From positions 121,582 to 185,581 of the forward strand of contig NZ_FWFY01000007.1 of the NCBI RefSeq assembly GCF_900172345.1: a stretch of 64,000 nucleotides of DNA. Direction: 5' to 3'. Numbering within the stretch: the first letter of the stretch is position 1; each line of letters starts with the position of its first letter. The position numbers and the translations under genes are program-made. This stretch comes from Limimaricola soesokkakensis (lineage in GTDB: Bacteria > Pseudomonadota > Alphaproteobacteria > Rhodobacterales > Rhodobacteraceae). Below, piece after piece: positions 1 to 8,668 of this stretch. The notes below the pieces were generated by a model. It was not told where the DNA came from. It ran no database searches and was given only the letters and a program-made list of their open reading frames with translations.

Positions 1-1144
1 TCAGATGCGTGGCCTCCTGCGCGGTCAGGAAGATCCGCGTCAGCTCTCCGACCCGGGTCGCGTGGCGGAAGTAATCCTGCATGAAATGCTCGACCGCGCG
101 CCGTCCGCCGCCATCGACATAGCCCATGCGCTCGGCCACCTCGACCTGCATGTCGAAGGTGAGCTGGTCCATCGCCCGGTTGGTGATCAGGTGCAGGTGG
201 CAGCGCACCGCCCAGAGGAAATCCTCGGCCCGCACGAACTCGGCGTATTCCTCGTCGGTGAAGACGCCGCGGCCCACCAGCTCGGCCGCGTCCTGCACGC
301 CGTAGACGTATTTGCCGATCCAGTAGAGCGACTGCAGGTCGCGTAGTCCGCCCTTGCCCTCCTTGACGTTGGGCTCGACCACGTAGCGCTGACCGCCCTG
401 CTTGAGATGGCGCGCGTCGCGCTCCGCCAGCTTGGCGGCGATGAATTCGGGCGCGGTATTGCGAAACAGCTCGGTCCACAGCCGCTCCTTGAGACTCGCC
501 GCCAGCGCCGTGTCGCCGGCGAGGCGGCGGCATTCGACCAGCGAGGTACGGATCGTGAAATCCTCCTTCGCCAGCCGCAGGCAGTCCTTCACGGTACGGC
601 TCGCATGGCCAACCTTCAGCTTCAGGTCCCACAGCATGTAGAGCATCGATTCGATGACGCTCTCGGCCCAGGGCGTGATCTTCCACGGCGTCAGGAACAG
701 CAGGTCGACGTCGGAATGCGGCGCCATCTCGCCGCGGCCGTAGCCGCCGACGCCCAGAAGCGACAGGCGCTCGCCCTCGGTGGGATTGTGCAGCGGATGC
801 AGCGCACGCGCCACGTCGAAGCTCGCGGTGACGATCCGGTCGGTAAGCCAGGCATGGGCCCGTGTCACAGGGCGCGCTGCGAAGGGGCGCGTGGCGAAGG
901 CGTCCGCGAGCGCCTCGCGGCCTTGGCGCCGGGCCTCTGCCAGCACCGCGACGGCGGCGCGGCGCGCGGCCATCGCGTCCCCGGCCTCGGCCATGGCAGT
1001 CTCGAGTTGCCGTGTCACGGCCTCGGTGTCGAATATGTCGCGCGCCGGAAGGATCAGATCCTCCGGCGCGTCGGTCGTGTCGGGCTTCGCGAGGGACGGC
1101 GTCTTAGAAGCCGGCGCCGCGGAAGCTTGTGGGAGCAGGGTCAA
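1..1144 (-). CDS. glnD: Bifunctional [protein-PII] uridylyltransferase / uridylyl-removing enzyme GlnD (N-terminal part, truncated by window edge)
   Basis: GlnD senses glutamine and uridylylates or deuridylylates PII proteins to control nitrogen assimilation. The minus-strand frame reads through the left edge, so only about the first 380 of roughly 930 residues are present. The nucleotidyltransferase active site is clear: LLGVGGYGRGEMAPHSDVDLLF, here split as LLGVGGYGRGE followed by MAPHSDVDLLF, with the DxD metal ligands. Further on, KEGKGGLRDLQSLYW is typical of GlnD. No ATG precedes this domain. The frame is open up to a TTG at 1142-1144, which I use as a tentative start and which would overlap the upstream lipoprotein gene by 41 bases. 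The true start could lie somewhat inside. Identity is secure; the 5' end is not. Confidence 0.9.
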   Translation of the reverse strand, partial: MTLLPQASAAPASKTPSLAKPDTTDAPEDLILPARDIFDTEAVTRQLETAMAEAGDAMAARRAAVAVLAEARRQGREALADAFATRPFAARPVTRAHAWLTDRIVTASFDVARALHPLHNPTEGERLSLLGVGGYGRGEMAPHSDVDLLFLTPWKITPWAESVIESMLYMLWDLKLKVGHASRTVKDCLRLAKEDFTIRTSLVECRRLAGDTALAASLKERLWTELFRNTAPEFIAAKLAERDARHLKQGGQRYVVEPNVKEGKGGLRDLQSLYWIGKYVYGVQDAAELVGRGVFTDEEYAEFVRAEDFLWAVRCHLHLITNRAMDQLTFDMQVEVAERMGYVDGGGRRAVEHFMQDYFRHATRVGELTRIFLTAQEATHL

Positions 1145-2294
1145 GGATAACCACCTGGTTGTTGCGGATCGTGGCCACGGCCAGTCCCCGCTGGTTGGTG
1201 CCGTTGGACAGCAGCCGGAAGATCCCCGACGTGCCCTTGAAGCCCTGGCTCTGGACCAGAGCGCCCTGGGTCAGGGCATCGGCGCGGCCGGTCGCGGCCA
1301 GTGCGCCGATGGCGGCGATGCCGTCATAGGCGAGACCGGCGAGCGGGTGCGGCTGCGCGCCATAGGTCGCCGAGTAGCGCTGCTCGAAGGCGCGCGTGCG
1401 GTTGGTGTCGGGCACGGCGAAGAGGCCGTTCTGCAGACCCGGGAGCGCCAGCGCCTGCGGCGCCGCGTCCCAACGGGTCAGGCCCAGCATCCGCGCCTGC
1501 TGCGGCGTGATTCCGGCCTCGTTCAGCGCGGTGGCGAGGATCGGCAGATCGGCATTGACGCCCGCCGTGGTGAAGACGCCGGTGGCGCCGGAGCCGCGCA
1601 CCGTCTCGGCCACGCGCGGCGCGGCGGATTGCACACCGGCCTGGCTCAGCTCGTAGGGTTGGGTTCCGGCGACGGCGCCGCCCGACCGGTTGACGGCGCT
1701 GACGATCGCGTCGCGGCCGATCGTGCCCTGCAGGTCGTTGCCATAGGCCACCACGTAACGCTGGATGCCGTTGCGCATGCCGTATTGCACCAGCCGATCG
1801 GCGGTGTTGGCGAAGGTCGGCCCGAGGATGAAGACGTTGCCGCCGGCGATCGTCGGGTTGTTCGAGAAGGCGAGCACGTTAACGCCCTGGTTCGCCACCG
1901 CGACGCCGGCGGCGTTGGCGGCCTCGGCATAGAGCGGCCCGAGGATGATCTGCGCGCCCTCGGACACGGCCGTGGTCGCGGCCTGCGCGGCACGGCCCGG
2001 ATCGCCAGCGGTCGGGTAGACCTTCATGTCGATCTCGACATTGCCGAGATCGGCGATGGCAAGGCGGGCGGCGTTTTCGAGATTGCTGGCGAGCAGTTGG
2101 TCGGCCCCGGAGGAGGAGCCGGCGGGCACGAGAAGCGCCACCTTCACGGGGGCGCCGGGCGTCACGCGCTGCGCATCCGAGACCGGGCCGGTGGCCACGA
2201 TCGGCTGGCACGCGGCAAGCCAAACGAGTGAGAACAGGGCGAGAAGTCGGGCCGCGGCCTTGCGAGGCTGCGTCAAACGGGCGAACATGGGCAT
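1104..2294 (-). CDS. LppC/LpoA-like penicillin-binding protein activator lipoprotein
   Basis: Predicted outer-membrane or periplasmic lipoprotein of 396 residues. After the charged start MPMFARLTQPRK there is a hydrophobic segment ending in the lipobox LAAC (signal peptidase II site). The rest resembles the type I periplasmic-binding fold of the LppC family, with segments such as VKVALLVPAGSSSG and AQIILGPLYAEAA. In enterobacteria the homologue LpoA activates PBP1a; that role here is inference. I chose the ATG at 2294 because GGAGAA lies five bases upstream; an open frame continues much further upstream but has no lipoprotein logic. It is divergent from rsmI and close to yraN, an arrangement widely conserved in Proteobacteria and supportive of this call. 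Confidence 0.82.
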   Translation of the reverse strand: MPMFARLTQPRKAAARLLALFSLVWLAACQPIVATGPVSDAQRVTPGAPVKVALLVPAGSSSGADQLLASNLENAARLAIADLGNVEIDMKVYPTAGDPGRAAQAATTAVSEGAQIILGPLYAEAANAAGVAVANQGVNVLAFSNNPTIAGGNVFILGPTFANTADRLVQYGMRNGIQRYVVAYGNDLQGTIGRDAIVSAVNRSGGAVAGTQPYELSQAGVQSAAPRVAETVRGSGATGVFTTAGVNADLPILATALNEAGITPQQARMLGLTRWDAAPQALALPGLQNGLFAVPDTNRTRAFEQRYSATYGAQPHPLAGLAYDGIAAIGALAATGRADALTQGALVQSQGFKGTSGIFRLLSNGTNQRGLAVATIRNNQVVILDPAPTSFRGAGF

Positions 2295-2361
2295 CACTTT
2301 CTCCGGCACGGGCGCGGGGCAGGTTCGCAACCAATCATAAACCGGGGCGGGCAGGGGTCCA

Positions 2362-3249
2362 GTGACGAATTTCGAAACACGGCCGGTGGCACCGGGGCTG
2401 CACTTCGTGGCGACGCCGATCGGCACCGCGCGCGACATCACGCTGCGGGCGCTCGACCTTCTGGCGAATGCCGACGCGCTTGCCGCCGAAGACACGCGGA
2501 CGCTGCGCAAGCTCATGGAAATCCATGGCATTCCGCTGAACAGCCGGCCGCTTCTGGCCTATCACGACCATTCCGGCGCCGGCGATCGCAACCGCATTCT
2601 CGCCGTGCTCGAGCGTGGCGGCTCCGTGGCCTATGTCTCCGAAGCCGGAACGCCGCTCGTTGCGGATCCGGGCTATGCGCTGGGCCGAGCCGCGATCGCC
2701 GCGGGGTACACGGTTCTGGCGGCGCCCGGCGCATCGGCGGTGCTGGCGGCGCTGGCGGTCTCCGGGCTGCCCACCGACCGCTTCGCCTTCGCGGGCTTCC
2801 TGCCCCCCGCCAAGACCCAGCGCGAGACCGAGATCGCGGCGCTCAGGTCGCTGCCCTTCACGCTGGTGCTCTATGAGAGCCCCAAACGCGTTCACGAATT
2901 GTTGGGAAGTTTGCGCGACATTCTGGGGGCGGACCGGCCGGTGGCGCTGTGCCGCGAACTGACCAAGCGGTTCGAAGAGGTGATCCGCGGCACAGCGGCC
3001 GAGGTCTGCGCGGCGATCGAGGGCCGCACGCTCAAGGGCGAGATCGTCGTGCTCGTCGGTCGGGCCGAGACCGAAGAGGTCACCGGGGCCGATCTGGAAA
3101 CCGCGCTGCGCGATGCGATGCGCACGATGCGCATGAAGGACGCGGCGACGGCGGTGGCCGGTGCGCTGGGGCTGCCGCGCCGCGAGGTCTATCAGGCGGC
3201 GCTGGCGCTGGAGAAAGGGACCGAGGATGCAGAAGAGGATGAGAGCTGA
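2362..3249 (+). CDS. rsmI: 16S rRNA (cytidine(1402)-2'-O)-methyltransferase RsmI
   Basis: RsmI uses S-adenosylmethionine to 2'-O-methylate C1402 in the ribosomal decoding centre. The 295-residue protein shows the tetrapyrrole-methylase fold signature of this family: LHFVATPIGTARDITLRAL near residue 14, AEDTRTLRKL at about 42, VSEAGTPLVADPG at about 93 and the cofactor-site stretch APGASAVLAALAVSGLPTD at about 117. The start is GTG at 2362, placed right after the divergent lppC-like gene with 67 bp between them. The C-terminal residues DAEEDES are acidic, as often seen. Neighbours yraN and gshB follow on the same strand, matching the usual rsmI-yraN order. Confidence 0.95.
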   Translation: MTNFETRPVAPGLHFVATPIGTARDITLRALDLLANADALAAEDTRTLRKLMEIHGIPLNSRPLLAYHDHSGAGDRNRILAVLERGGSVAYVSEAGTPLVADPGYALGRAAIAAGYTVLAAPGASAVLAALAVSGLPTDRFAFAGFLPPAKTQRETEIAALRSLPFTLVLYESPKRVHELLGSLRDILGADRPVALCRELTKRFEEVIRGTAAEVCAAIEGRTLKGEIVVLVGRAETEEVTGADLETALRDAMRTMRMKDAATAVAGALGLPRREVYQAALALEKGTEDAEEDES

Positions 3250-3450
3250 CAGCGGAAGGGCGGTACGCGCGCCAGCCCGGACGCAGGGCTTAGATGCGCT
3301 GACGATGCCGTGGCGGTGGCTACGAAGTATCGCGTCCCATTCCAGCGATTTTCTTCTGTGGCCCGAACAGACGGGTCGGATCCGATCACCCGCGCTCATC
3401 CGTAACCCCGGCCTTCAACAGAGGGCGATGAGCCGACCCGAACGACCCAG

Positions 3451-3834
3451 ATGACCCATGCCCACCCGCATCGCGTGGAACGCGGCAGCCGCGCCCGGCT
3501 GTCGGGGCTTGCTGCCGAGGAAAGCGTCGCTCGGCATTACGCTCGCAGCGGCCGCGCCGTGCTGGCGTGGCGTTGGCGGGGCCCGGGCGGCGAGATCGAC
3601 CTGATCGTCCGCGAGGGCGCGCGGCTTGTCTTCGTCGAGGTCAAGGCAAGCCGCAGTTTCGAAGCGGCTACGGCGCAGCTGGGCCGTCGCCAGATGGACC
3701 GCATCTGCCGTTCCGCCGAGGCCTATTGCGGCGAGATGCCTGACGGGGCGCTCACCGAAATGCGCTTTGATCTGGCGCTGGTGGACGGGCAGGGCGAGGT
3801 ACGGGTGATCGAGAACGCTTTCGACGGCGGCTGA
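3451..3834 (+). CDS. yraN: YraN family (UPF0102) endonuclease-like protein
   Basis: Small 127-residue protein of the UPF0102/YraN family, which has a restriction-endonuclease-like core. The catalytic-type residues are visible: [11 protein letters not shown] (E and D), then [12 protein letters not shown] (E-x-K). Its biochemical role in the cell is not established in this family. It lies about 200 bp after rsmI and before gshB, a conserved neighbourhood. The start at 3451 has a weak upstream Shine-Dalgarno sequence; the family-typical N-terminal segment [16 protein letters not shown] supports a start near here. The 200 bp between rsmI and yraN holds no convincing gene. Confidence 0.88.
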   Translation: MTHAHPHRVERGSRARLSGLAAEESVARHYARSGRAVLAWRWRGPGGEIDLIVREGARLVFVEVKASRSFEAATAQLGRRQMDRICRSAEAYCGEMPDGALTEMRFDLALVDGQGEVRVIENAFDGG

Positions 3835-3938
3835 AGCGGGACCGGCCCCGTGCAGGGGCGCGCAGGTGCGGCGCATTGCGGAGCGGGCGCGCTTCGGGCA
3901 TGGATCGGGAACCGCATTCCCAGCGAAAGATCGTCGCC

Positions 3939-4883
3939 ATGCCCAAGCCCCTTAAGGTCGCCCTCCAGATGGACCCGATCGGCAGCGTCAACATAGACGC
4001 CGACACCACCTTTCGCATCGGCGAGGAGGCACAAGCGCGCGGGCACGAGCTGTTCTACTACACCCCCGACCGCCTCGCCTTTCAGGAAGGGCGGGTGACG
4101 GCGCGGGGCTGGCCGCTGGAACTGCGCCGCGAAAAGGGCAACCATTACAGCCTCGGCGAGGAGCGGGAGGTCGATCTGTCGGAGATGGACGTGGTCTGGC
4201 TGCGCCAGGACCCGCCCTTCGACATGGGCTACATCACCACCACGCATCTTCTGGACATGATTCACCCCGGCACGCTGGTGGTGAACGACCCCTTCTGGGT
4301 GCGCAACTACCCCGAGAAGCTGCTGGTCCTGAGCTTTCCCGACCTGACGCCGCCGACCGCCATCGCCCGCGATCTGGCGACGCTGCGGTCGTTCCGCGAC
4401 CGGCACGGCGACATCATCCTCAAGCCGCTCTACGGCAATGGCGGCGCGGGGGTGTTCAAGCTGCACAGCCGGGACGGCAACCTCGCCTCGCTGCACGAGA
4501 TGTTCTCGGGCATCAATCGCGAGCCGCTGATCGTGCAGAAATACCTGCCCGACGTGACCAAGGGCGACAAGCGGGTGCTGCTGGTCGATGGCGAGCCGGT
4601 GGGCGCGATCAACCGCGTGCCGGCCGAGGGCGAAACCCGCTCGAACATGCATGTCGGCGGCCGGCCCGAAAAGGTCGAGCTGACCGCGCGCGACCGCGAA
4701 ATCTGCGAAAAGATCGGGCCGCTTCTGCGGGAGAAGGGCCAGATCCTCGTAGGTATCGACGTGATCGGCGACTGGCTCACCGAGATCAACGTGACCTCGC
4801 CCACCGGCATTCAGGAGCTGGAGCGTTTCGACGGTATCAACGTCGCGGCGAAGATCTGGGAAGCGATCGAGGCGAAGCGCTAG
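3939..4883 (+). CDS. gshB: Glutathione synthetase
   Basis: ATP-grasp enzyme joining gamma-glutamylcysteine and glycine to make glutathione in the cytosol. At 314 residues it has the normal GshB length. Family features are [19 protein letters not shown] at the N-terminus, [19 protein letters not shown] at about 80, the ATP-grasp glycine-rich loop [12 protein letters not shown] at about 165, and a C-terminal [18 protein letters not shown], which carries the metal- and ATP-binding residues. The open frame extends 63 bases upstream, but the ATG at 3939 immediately precedes the conserved [13 protein letters not shown] segment. It is convergent with comM, leaving only 16 bases between the stop codons. 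Confidence 0.95.
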   Translation: MPKPLKVALQMDPIGSVNIDADTTFRIGEEAQARGHELFYYTPDRLAFQEGRVTARGWPLELRREKGNHYSLGEEREVDLSEMDVVWLRQDPPFDMGYITTTHLLDMIHPGTLVVNDPFWVRNYPEKLLVLSFPDLTPPTAIARDLATLRSFRDRHGDIILKPLYGNGGAGVFKLHSRDGNLASLHEMFSGINREPLIVQKYLPDVTKGDKRVLLVDGEPVGAINRVPAEGETRSNMHVGGRPEKVELTARDREICEKIGPLLREKGQILVGIDVIGDWLTEINVTSPTGIQELERFDGINVAAKIWEAIEAKR

Positions 4884-4899
4884 GTTTCGCCGCCTGGCC

Positions 4900-6411
4900 T
4901 CAGGGCGCGCGGTTCGACGCGAGCCGATAGCCGACCGCCTCGGCCACATGGGGCCGCCGGACCGTCTCAGACCCGTCCAGATCGGCGATGGTCCGCGCCA
5001 CCCGCAGCACCCGGTGGTAGCCGCGCGCCGACAGGCCGAAGCGCTCGGCCACCCGTAGCAGCAATTCCCGGCCCTCGGTGTCGGGGGCGGCGATTTCCTC
5101 CAGAAGCTGTCCTTCGGCATCGGCGTTGACCCGCGCCGCCATTCCCTCGAAGCGCGCCGTCTGGATTTCTCGCGCCGCCGACACCCGGAGTGCCACCTCG
5201 GCCGAGCCCTCGGCGGGATCGGGCAGGTCGAGATCAGTAAAGGCGACGGGCGGCACCTCGACCCGCAGGTCGATCCGGTCGAGGAGCGGCCCGGAGATCC
5301 GCCCGAGATAGTCCTCGCCGCAGGCCGGGGCCCGGGCGCAGGCCCGGTCCGGGTCCGAGAGATAGCCGCAGCGGCAGGGGTTGGCAGCGGCGACCAGCAG
5401 GAACCGGCAGGGATAGCGCAGATGCGCGTTGGCGCGCGCCACCACCACCTCGCCCGTTTCGATCGGCTGGCGCAGCGTTTCGAGCACCGTGCGCGGAAAC
5501 TCGGGCAACTCGTCCATGAACAGCACGCCGTTATGCGCGAGGCTGATCTCGCCGGGCTTCGCGTCGCGCCCGCCGCCAGCGATCGCGGCGATGGAGGCAG
5601 TGTGATGCGGTTCGCGAAAGGGGCGGGCGCGGCTGATCCCCCCCTCGGTCAGAAGCCCCGAAACGGAATGGATCATCGAGGTTTCCAAGGCCTCTACCGG
5701 CGACAGCGGCGGCAGCAGCCCCGGCAGGCGGGCGGCGAGCATCGATTTGCCCGATCCCGGCGTGCCCAGTAGCAGCAGATGATGCCTGCCGGCGGCGGCG
5801 ATTTCCAGCGCCCGCTTGGCGCGCTCCTGTCCCTTCACGTCACGCAGGTCGCGGGGCGAGACGCAGGCGGGCGCGATCCCCGCCTGCGCGGGTTCGAGCG
5901 GTTGCTGGCCGGTGAAATGCCGGATCGCGCGGGCCAGCGAAGGGGCCGCAATCACTTCGACCGCTTCGACCCAGGCCGCCTCGGCGCCGCAGGCGGCCGG
6001 GCAGAGCAGGCGCCGCGCCTCTTCGGCTGCGGCCATCGCGGCGGGCAGAGCGCCGATCACCGGCACCAGATCGCCCGAGAGAGACAGCTCGCCCAAGGCC
6101 ACGGTGCCGGCCACCTCATCCTCGGGAAGCACCTCGATCGCCGCCAGCAACGCCAGCGCGATCGGCAGGTCGAAATGCGAGCCTTCCTTCGGCAGGTCGG
6201 CTGGCGAGAGGTTCACCGTGACCTTCTTGGAGGGCAGGGCGATGGAAAGGGCCGAGAGCGCCGCGCGCACCCGCTCGCGCGCCTCGCTCACCGCCTTGTT
6301 CGGCAGGCCGACGATGGTAAAGCCGGGCAGCCCTGCGGTCACGGCGCATTGCACCTCGACGAGCCGCGCCTCTACCCCCTCGAAGGCCACCGTATAGGCC
6401 CGCGCCACCAT
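4900..6411 (-). CDS. comM: YifB/ComM family Mg-chelatase-like AAA+ ATPase
   Basis: 503-residue hexameric AAA+ helicase-like protein; ComM homologues promote branch migration during natural transformation and recombination in some bacteria. Seen in order: N-terminal Lon-protease-like ChlI domain (GLPGFTIVGLPNKAVSEAR), then a Walker A LLLLGTPGSGKSMLA at about 215, Walker B GVLFMDELPEF at about 290, and a cysteine cluster ANPCRCGYLSDPDRACARAP that is characteristic of the family. The C-terminal Mg_chelatase_C domain includes LSARGYHRVLRVARTIADL. The start is supported by a purine-rich AAGGGGGG stretch upstream. It is convergent with gshB. Whether this organism is naturally competent cannot be said from the sequence. 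Confidence 0.92.
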   Translation of the reverse strand: MVARAYTVAFEGVEARLVEVQCAVTAGLPGFTIVGLPNKAVSEARERVRAALSALSIALPSKKVTVNLSPADLPKEGSHFDLPIALALLAAIEVLPEDEVAGTVALGELSLSGDLVPVIGALPAAMAAAEEARRLLCPAACGAEAAWVEAVEVIAAPSLARAIRHFTGQQPLEPAQAGIAPACVSPRDLRDVKGQERAKRALEIAAAGRHHLLLLGTPGSGKSMLAARLPGLLPPLSPVEALETSMIHSVSGLLTEGGISRARPFREPHHTASIAAIAGGGRDAKPGEISLAHNGVLFMDELPEFPRTVLETLRQPIETGEVVVARANAHLRYPCRFLLVAAANPCRCGYLSDPDRACARAPACGEDYLGRISGPLLDRIDLRVEVPPVAFTDLDLPDPAEGSAEVALRVSAAREIQTARFEGMAARVNADAEGQLLEEIAAPDTEGRELLLRVAERFGLSARGYHRVLRVARTIADLDGSETVRRPHVAEAVGYRLASNRAP

Positions 6412-6529
6412 GTCGCCGCCCCCCTTTTCCGTCCCGCTAGGCTCGCGCGGGAATGGTTCAGGAAAGGTTAACCGTCGTCGTCAGGATCGGGGGGCGGCCG
6501 AAGCAGCTTCGGCAGGCTTGGAAGGGCGC

Positions 6530-7096
6530 TCAGGGGAAGGCGTTGATCTCGATCACCCGCCAGACGCCATCCTCACGGCTCAGCCGGGTTAACGAAAGCG
6601 GCTCGATCCGGTGGCCGAAGACCTCGAGCGCCTCGCAGCCGAGCGCGCGCTGCAGCTGGGTCAGGATCACCCCGAAATGCGCCACCACGATCAGGTCGCC
6701 GCCGTTCCAGAGCCGATCGATGGCGCCATCGCAACGGGTACGCAACGCGTTCCAGCTTTCGCCGCCCGGCGGAGCGACATCGCCGGGTCGATCCCAGAAG
6801 TCGCGGATCAGCGCCGGGGTCTCGGCCTCGATCTCGTCGTGGCGCCGCAACTCCCAGTCGCCGAAATGCATCTCGCGCAGCGCCCGCTCATGCGCAAGGC
6901 GTGGCCGGTCCTGCGCAAGCGCATCGGCGGTTCGCACCGCCCGGTTGAGATCCGAGGAAACCACCGGCGCCTCGGGCAGCCGGGCCGAGAGCCGCGCCAG
7001 CGCCGCCAAATCGGACAGGTCGGCGGGCAGGTCGGACCAGCCGCACATGCCCTTTGCGTGGGTGGGCCCGTGCCGGATCAACCACAGCGCGCTCAT
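6530..7096 (-). CDS. Histidine phosphatase family protein (alpha-ribazole-phosphatase-like)
   Basis: 188-residue phosphoglycerate-mutase-superfamily phosphatase. The catalytic RHG motif is at the N-terminus (LWLIRHGPTHAKG), the acidic donor region is MHFGDWELRRHDEIE and the second histidine is in LIVVAHFGVILTQLQ. The start ATG at 7096 overlaps the stop of cobU by four bases (ATGA), so the two are translationally coupled. That coupling suggests the CobC role of dephosphorylating alpha-ribazole or adenosylcobalamin phosphate, but the family is broad and the sequence alone does not fix the substrate. Confidence 0.8.
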   Translation of the reverse strand: MSALWLIRHGPTHAKGMCGWSDLPADLSDLAALARLSARLPEAPVVSSDLNRAVRTADALAQDRPRLAHERALREMHFGDWELRRHDEIEAETPALIRDFWDRPGDVAPPGGESWNALRTRCDGAIDRLWNGGDLIVVAHFGVILTQLQRALGCEALEVFGHRIEPLSLTRLSREDGVWRVIEINAFP

Positions 7097-7617
7097 GGCA
7101 TTTCGCCCTTGAGCGCGAAGGGCAGCCCCGCCATCACCCCGATCACCGTATCGGCCCGCGCGGCGAGGCGCCGGTTGAAGCCGCCCTGCGCGGCGCGGAA
7201 CCGCCGCGCGAGCGCGTTTTCCGGCACGATCCCGGCACCGACCTCGTTTGAGACCACGATGACCGGGGCCTGGCAGTCGGCAAGGGCCGCGAAAAGCCGT
7301 GCTTCCTCGGCGGCAAGATCGGCCTCTGCAAGAAGCAGGTTCGACAGCCACAGCGTCGCGCAGTCGAGCAGCGCGATCTCGCCAGCCTCAAGGCTGGAAA
7401 AGGCCGAACTCGGGTCGAGCGGTGTCTCGACCGTGCGCCAACCGGGGCCCCGCGACTGGCGGTGCCGGTCGATCTTTTCCTGCATCTCGCGATCGAAGGC
7501 CTGCGCGGTGGCGATATAGACGAGCTGCTTCTCGGCCTTTTTCGCAAGGCTTTCGGCAAAGTCCGACTTGCCCGATGCGGCCCCGCCTAGAACCAACGTC
7601 AAATTCTGCAAGGTCAT
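7093..7617 (-). CDS. cobU: Bifunctional adenosylcobinamide kinase / adenosylcobinamide-phosphate guanylyltransferase
   Basis: Activates adenosylcobinamide for attachment of the lower ligand in cobalamin synthesis and salvage (called CobP in the aerobic pathway). The 174-residue product has the P-loop LVLGGAASGKSDFAESL at its start, DCATLWLSNLLL in the middle and VSNEVGAGIVPEN near residue 120, all typical of CobU. An upstream in-frame extension exists, but the ATG at 7617 sits directly before the conserved LTLVLGGAASGKS and has a GAGAAAG-type ribosome binding site. It forms a two-gene unit with the downstream phosphatase. The B12-dependent ribonucleotide reductase at 42.6-44.8 kb is one consumer of the product. 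Confidence 0.93.
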   Translation of the reverse strand: MTLQNLTLVLGGAASGKSDFAESLAKKAEKQLVYIATAQAFDREMQEKIDRHRQSRGPGWRTVETPLDPSSAFSSLEAGEIALLDCATLWLSNLLLAEADLAAEEARLFAALADCQAPVIVVSNEVGAGIVPENALARRFRAAQGGFNRRLAARADTVIGVMAGLPFALKGEMP

Positions 7618-7724
7618 GTCGGAAACTTTCTCGAAGGGTGCCGCGTTAACGGTCAGCAAGGTGACTAGCAGGCCGTCCGGCCATGGCAAGCGCACCGACC
7701 CTCTAATGTCCCGGGGACGATGAC

Positions 7725-8603
7725 ATGGCTTTTGACGGATTTGCGGACCAGTCGATGACCCGCAACGCGATGCGGGCAGAACTCCTAGACGCCGAGACCG
7801 AGCTGCGACTCGCCTATGCCTGGCGCGACCAGCGTTGCGAGAAATCGCTGCACCGGCTCATCACCGCCTATATGCGCCTCGCCATCTCCATGGCTTCGAA
7901 GTTCCGCCGCTACGGCGCGCCGATGAACGACCTCATTCAGGAGGCCTCGCTGGGTCTCATGAAGGCGGCCGACAAGTTCGACCCCGATCGCGGAGTGCGC
8001 TTCTCGACCTATGCGGTCTGGTGGATCAAGGCGTCGATTCAGGACTACGTGATGCGCAACTGGTCGATGGTGCGTACCGGCTCGACCTCGTCCCAGAAAT
8101 CGCTGTTCTTCAACATGCGCCGGGTGCAGGCCCGGATCGAGCGCGAGGCCGCGGCCGAAGGGCGCGAACTCGATGGCGCGACGCTGCGCAAGATGATCGC
8201 CAAGGAGGTGGGCGTACCGCTCGCCGACGTGGAGATGATGGAGGGCCGTCTGTCCGGGTCCGATTTCTCGCTCAACGCGACACAATCGACCGAGGATGAG
8301 GGCCGCGAATGGATCGAGGCGCTCGAAGACGAGGGTATCCAGGCCGCGGAGCTGGTCCAGAACAACCACGACACCGACATGCTGCGGCAATGGCTGCTTT
8401 CGGCGCTCTCGGCGCTCAATGCCCGCGAGCAGTTCATCGTGCGCGAGCGCAAGCTGCGCGACGAGCCGCGCACGCTCGAAAGCCTCGGTGACGAGCTGGG
8501 CCTGTCGAAGGAACGGGTGCGCCAGCTCGAAGCGGCCGCCTTCGGCAAGATGCGCCGCAGCCTCGAGACGCAGTCGCGCGAGGTCCGCGGCTTCTTCGCC
8601 TGA
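7725..8603 (+). CDS. rpoH: RNA polymerase sigma-32 factor, RpoH-II type
   Basis: 292-residue sigma-70-family heat-shock sigma factor. Region 2 is complete (NDLIQEASLGLMKAADKFD, then GVRFSTYAVWWIKASIQDYV), and it is followed by SSQKSLFFNMRR, matching the RpoH box. Region 4 carries the helix-turn-helix ESLGDELGLSKERVRQLE. The N-terminal LLDAETELRLAYAWRD and the NWSMVRTGSTSSQKS segment look like RpoH-II of Rhodobacterales rather than RpoH-I; in Rhodobacter RpoH-II takes part in the singlet-oxygen response under RpoE control. I saw no convincing RpoE-type promoter in the 107 bp upstream. It is divergent from cobU. Confidence 0.93.
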   Translation: MAFDGFADQSMTRNAMRAELLDAETELRLAYAWRDQRCEKSLHRLITAYMRLAISMASKFRRYGAPMNDLIQEASLGLMKAADKFDPDRGVRFSTYAVWWIKASIQDYVMRNWSMVRTGSTSSQKSLFFNMRRVQARIEREAAAEGRELDGATLRKMIAKEVGVPLADVEMMEGRLSGSDFSLNATQSTEDEGREWIEALEDEGIQAAELVQNNHDTDMLRQWLLSALSALNAREQFIVRERKLRDEPRTLESLGDELGLSKERVRQLEAAAFGKMRRSLETQSREVRGFFA

Positions 8604-8668
8604 GCCGCCGATTGCCCCCGCCGCATCAAAGCCCTAGGGTCGCCCCGCATTGACTGCGGGGCGAAGCC

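Noticed and set aside
1..1150. Long plus-strand open frames opposite glnD
   Set aside because: The minus strand encodes a clear GlnD active site; the plus frames are GC-rich shadows without recognisable features.
2295..2531. N-terminal extension of the LppC-like protein to 2531
   Set aside because: It would bury the lipoprotein signal peptide and overlap the rsmI start; the lipobox fixes the start near 2294.
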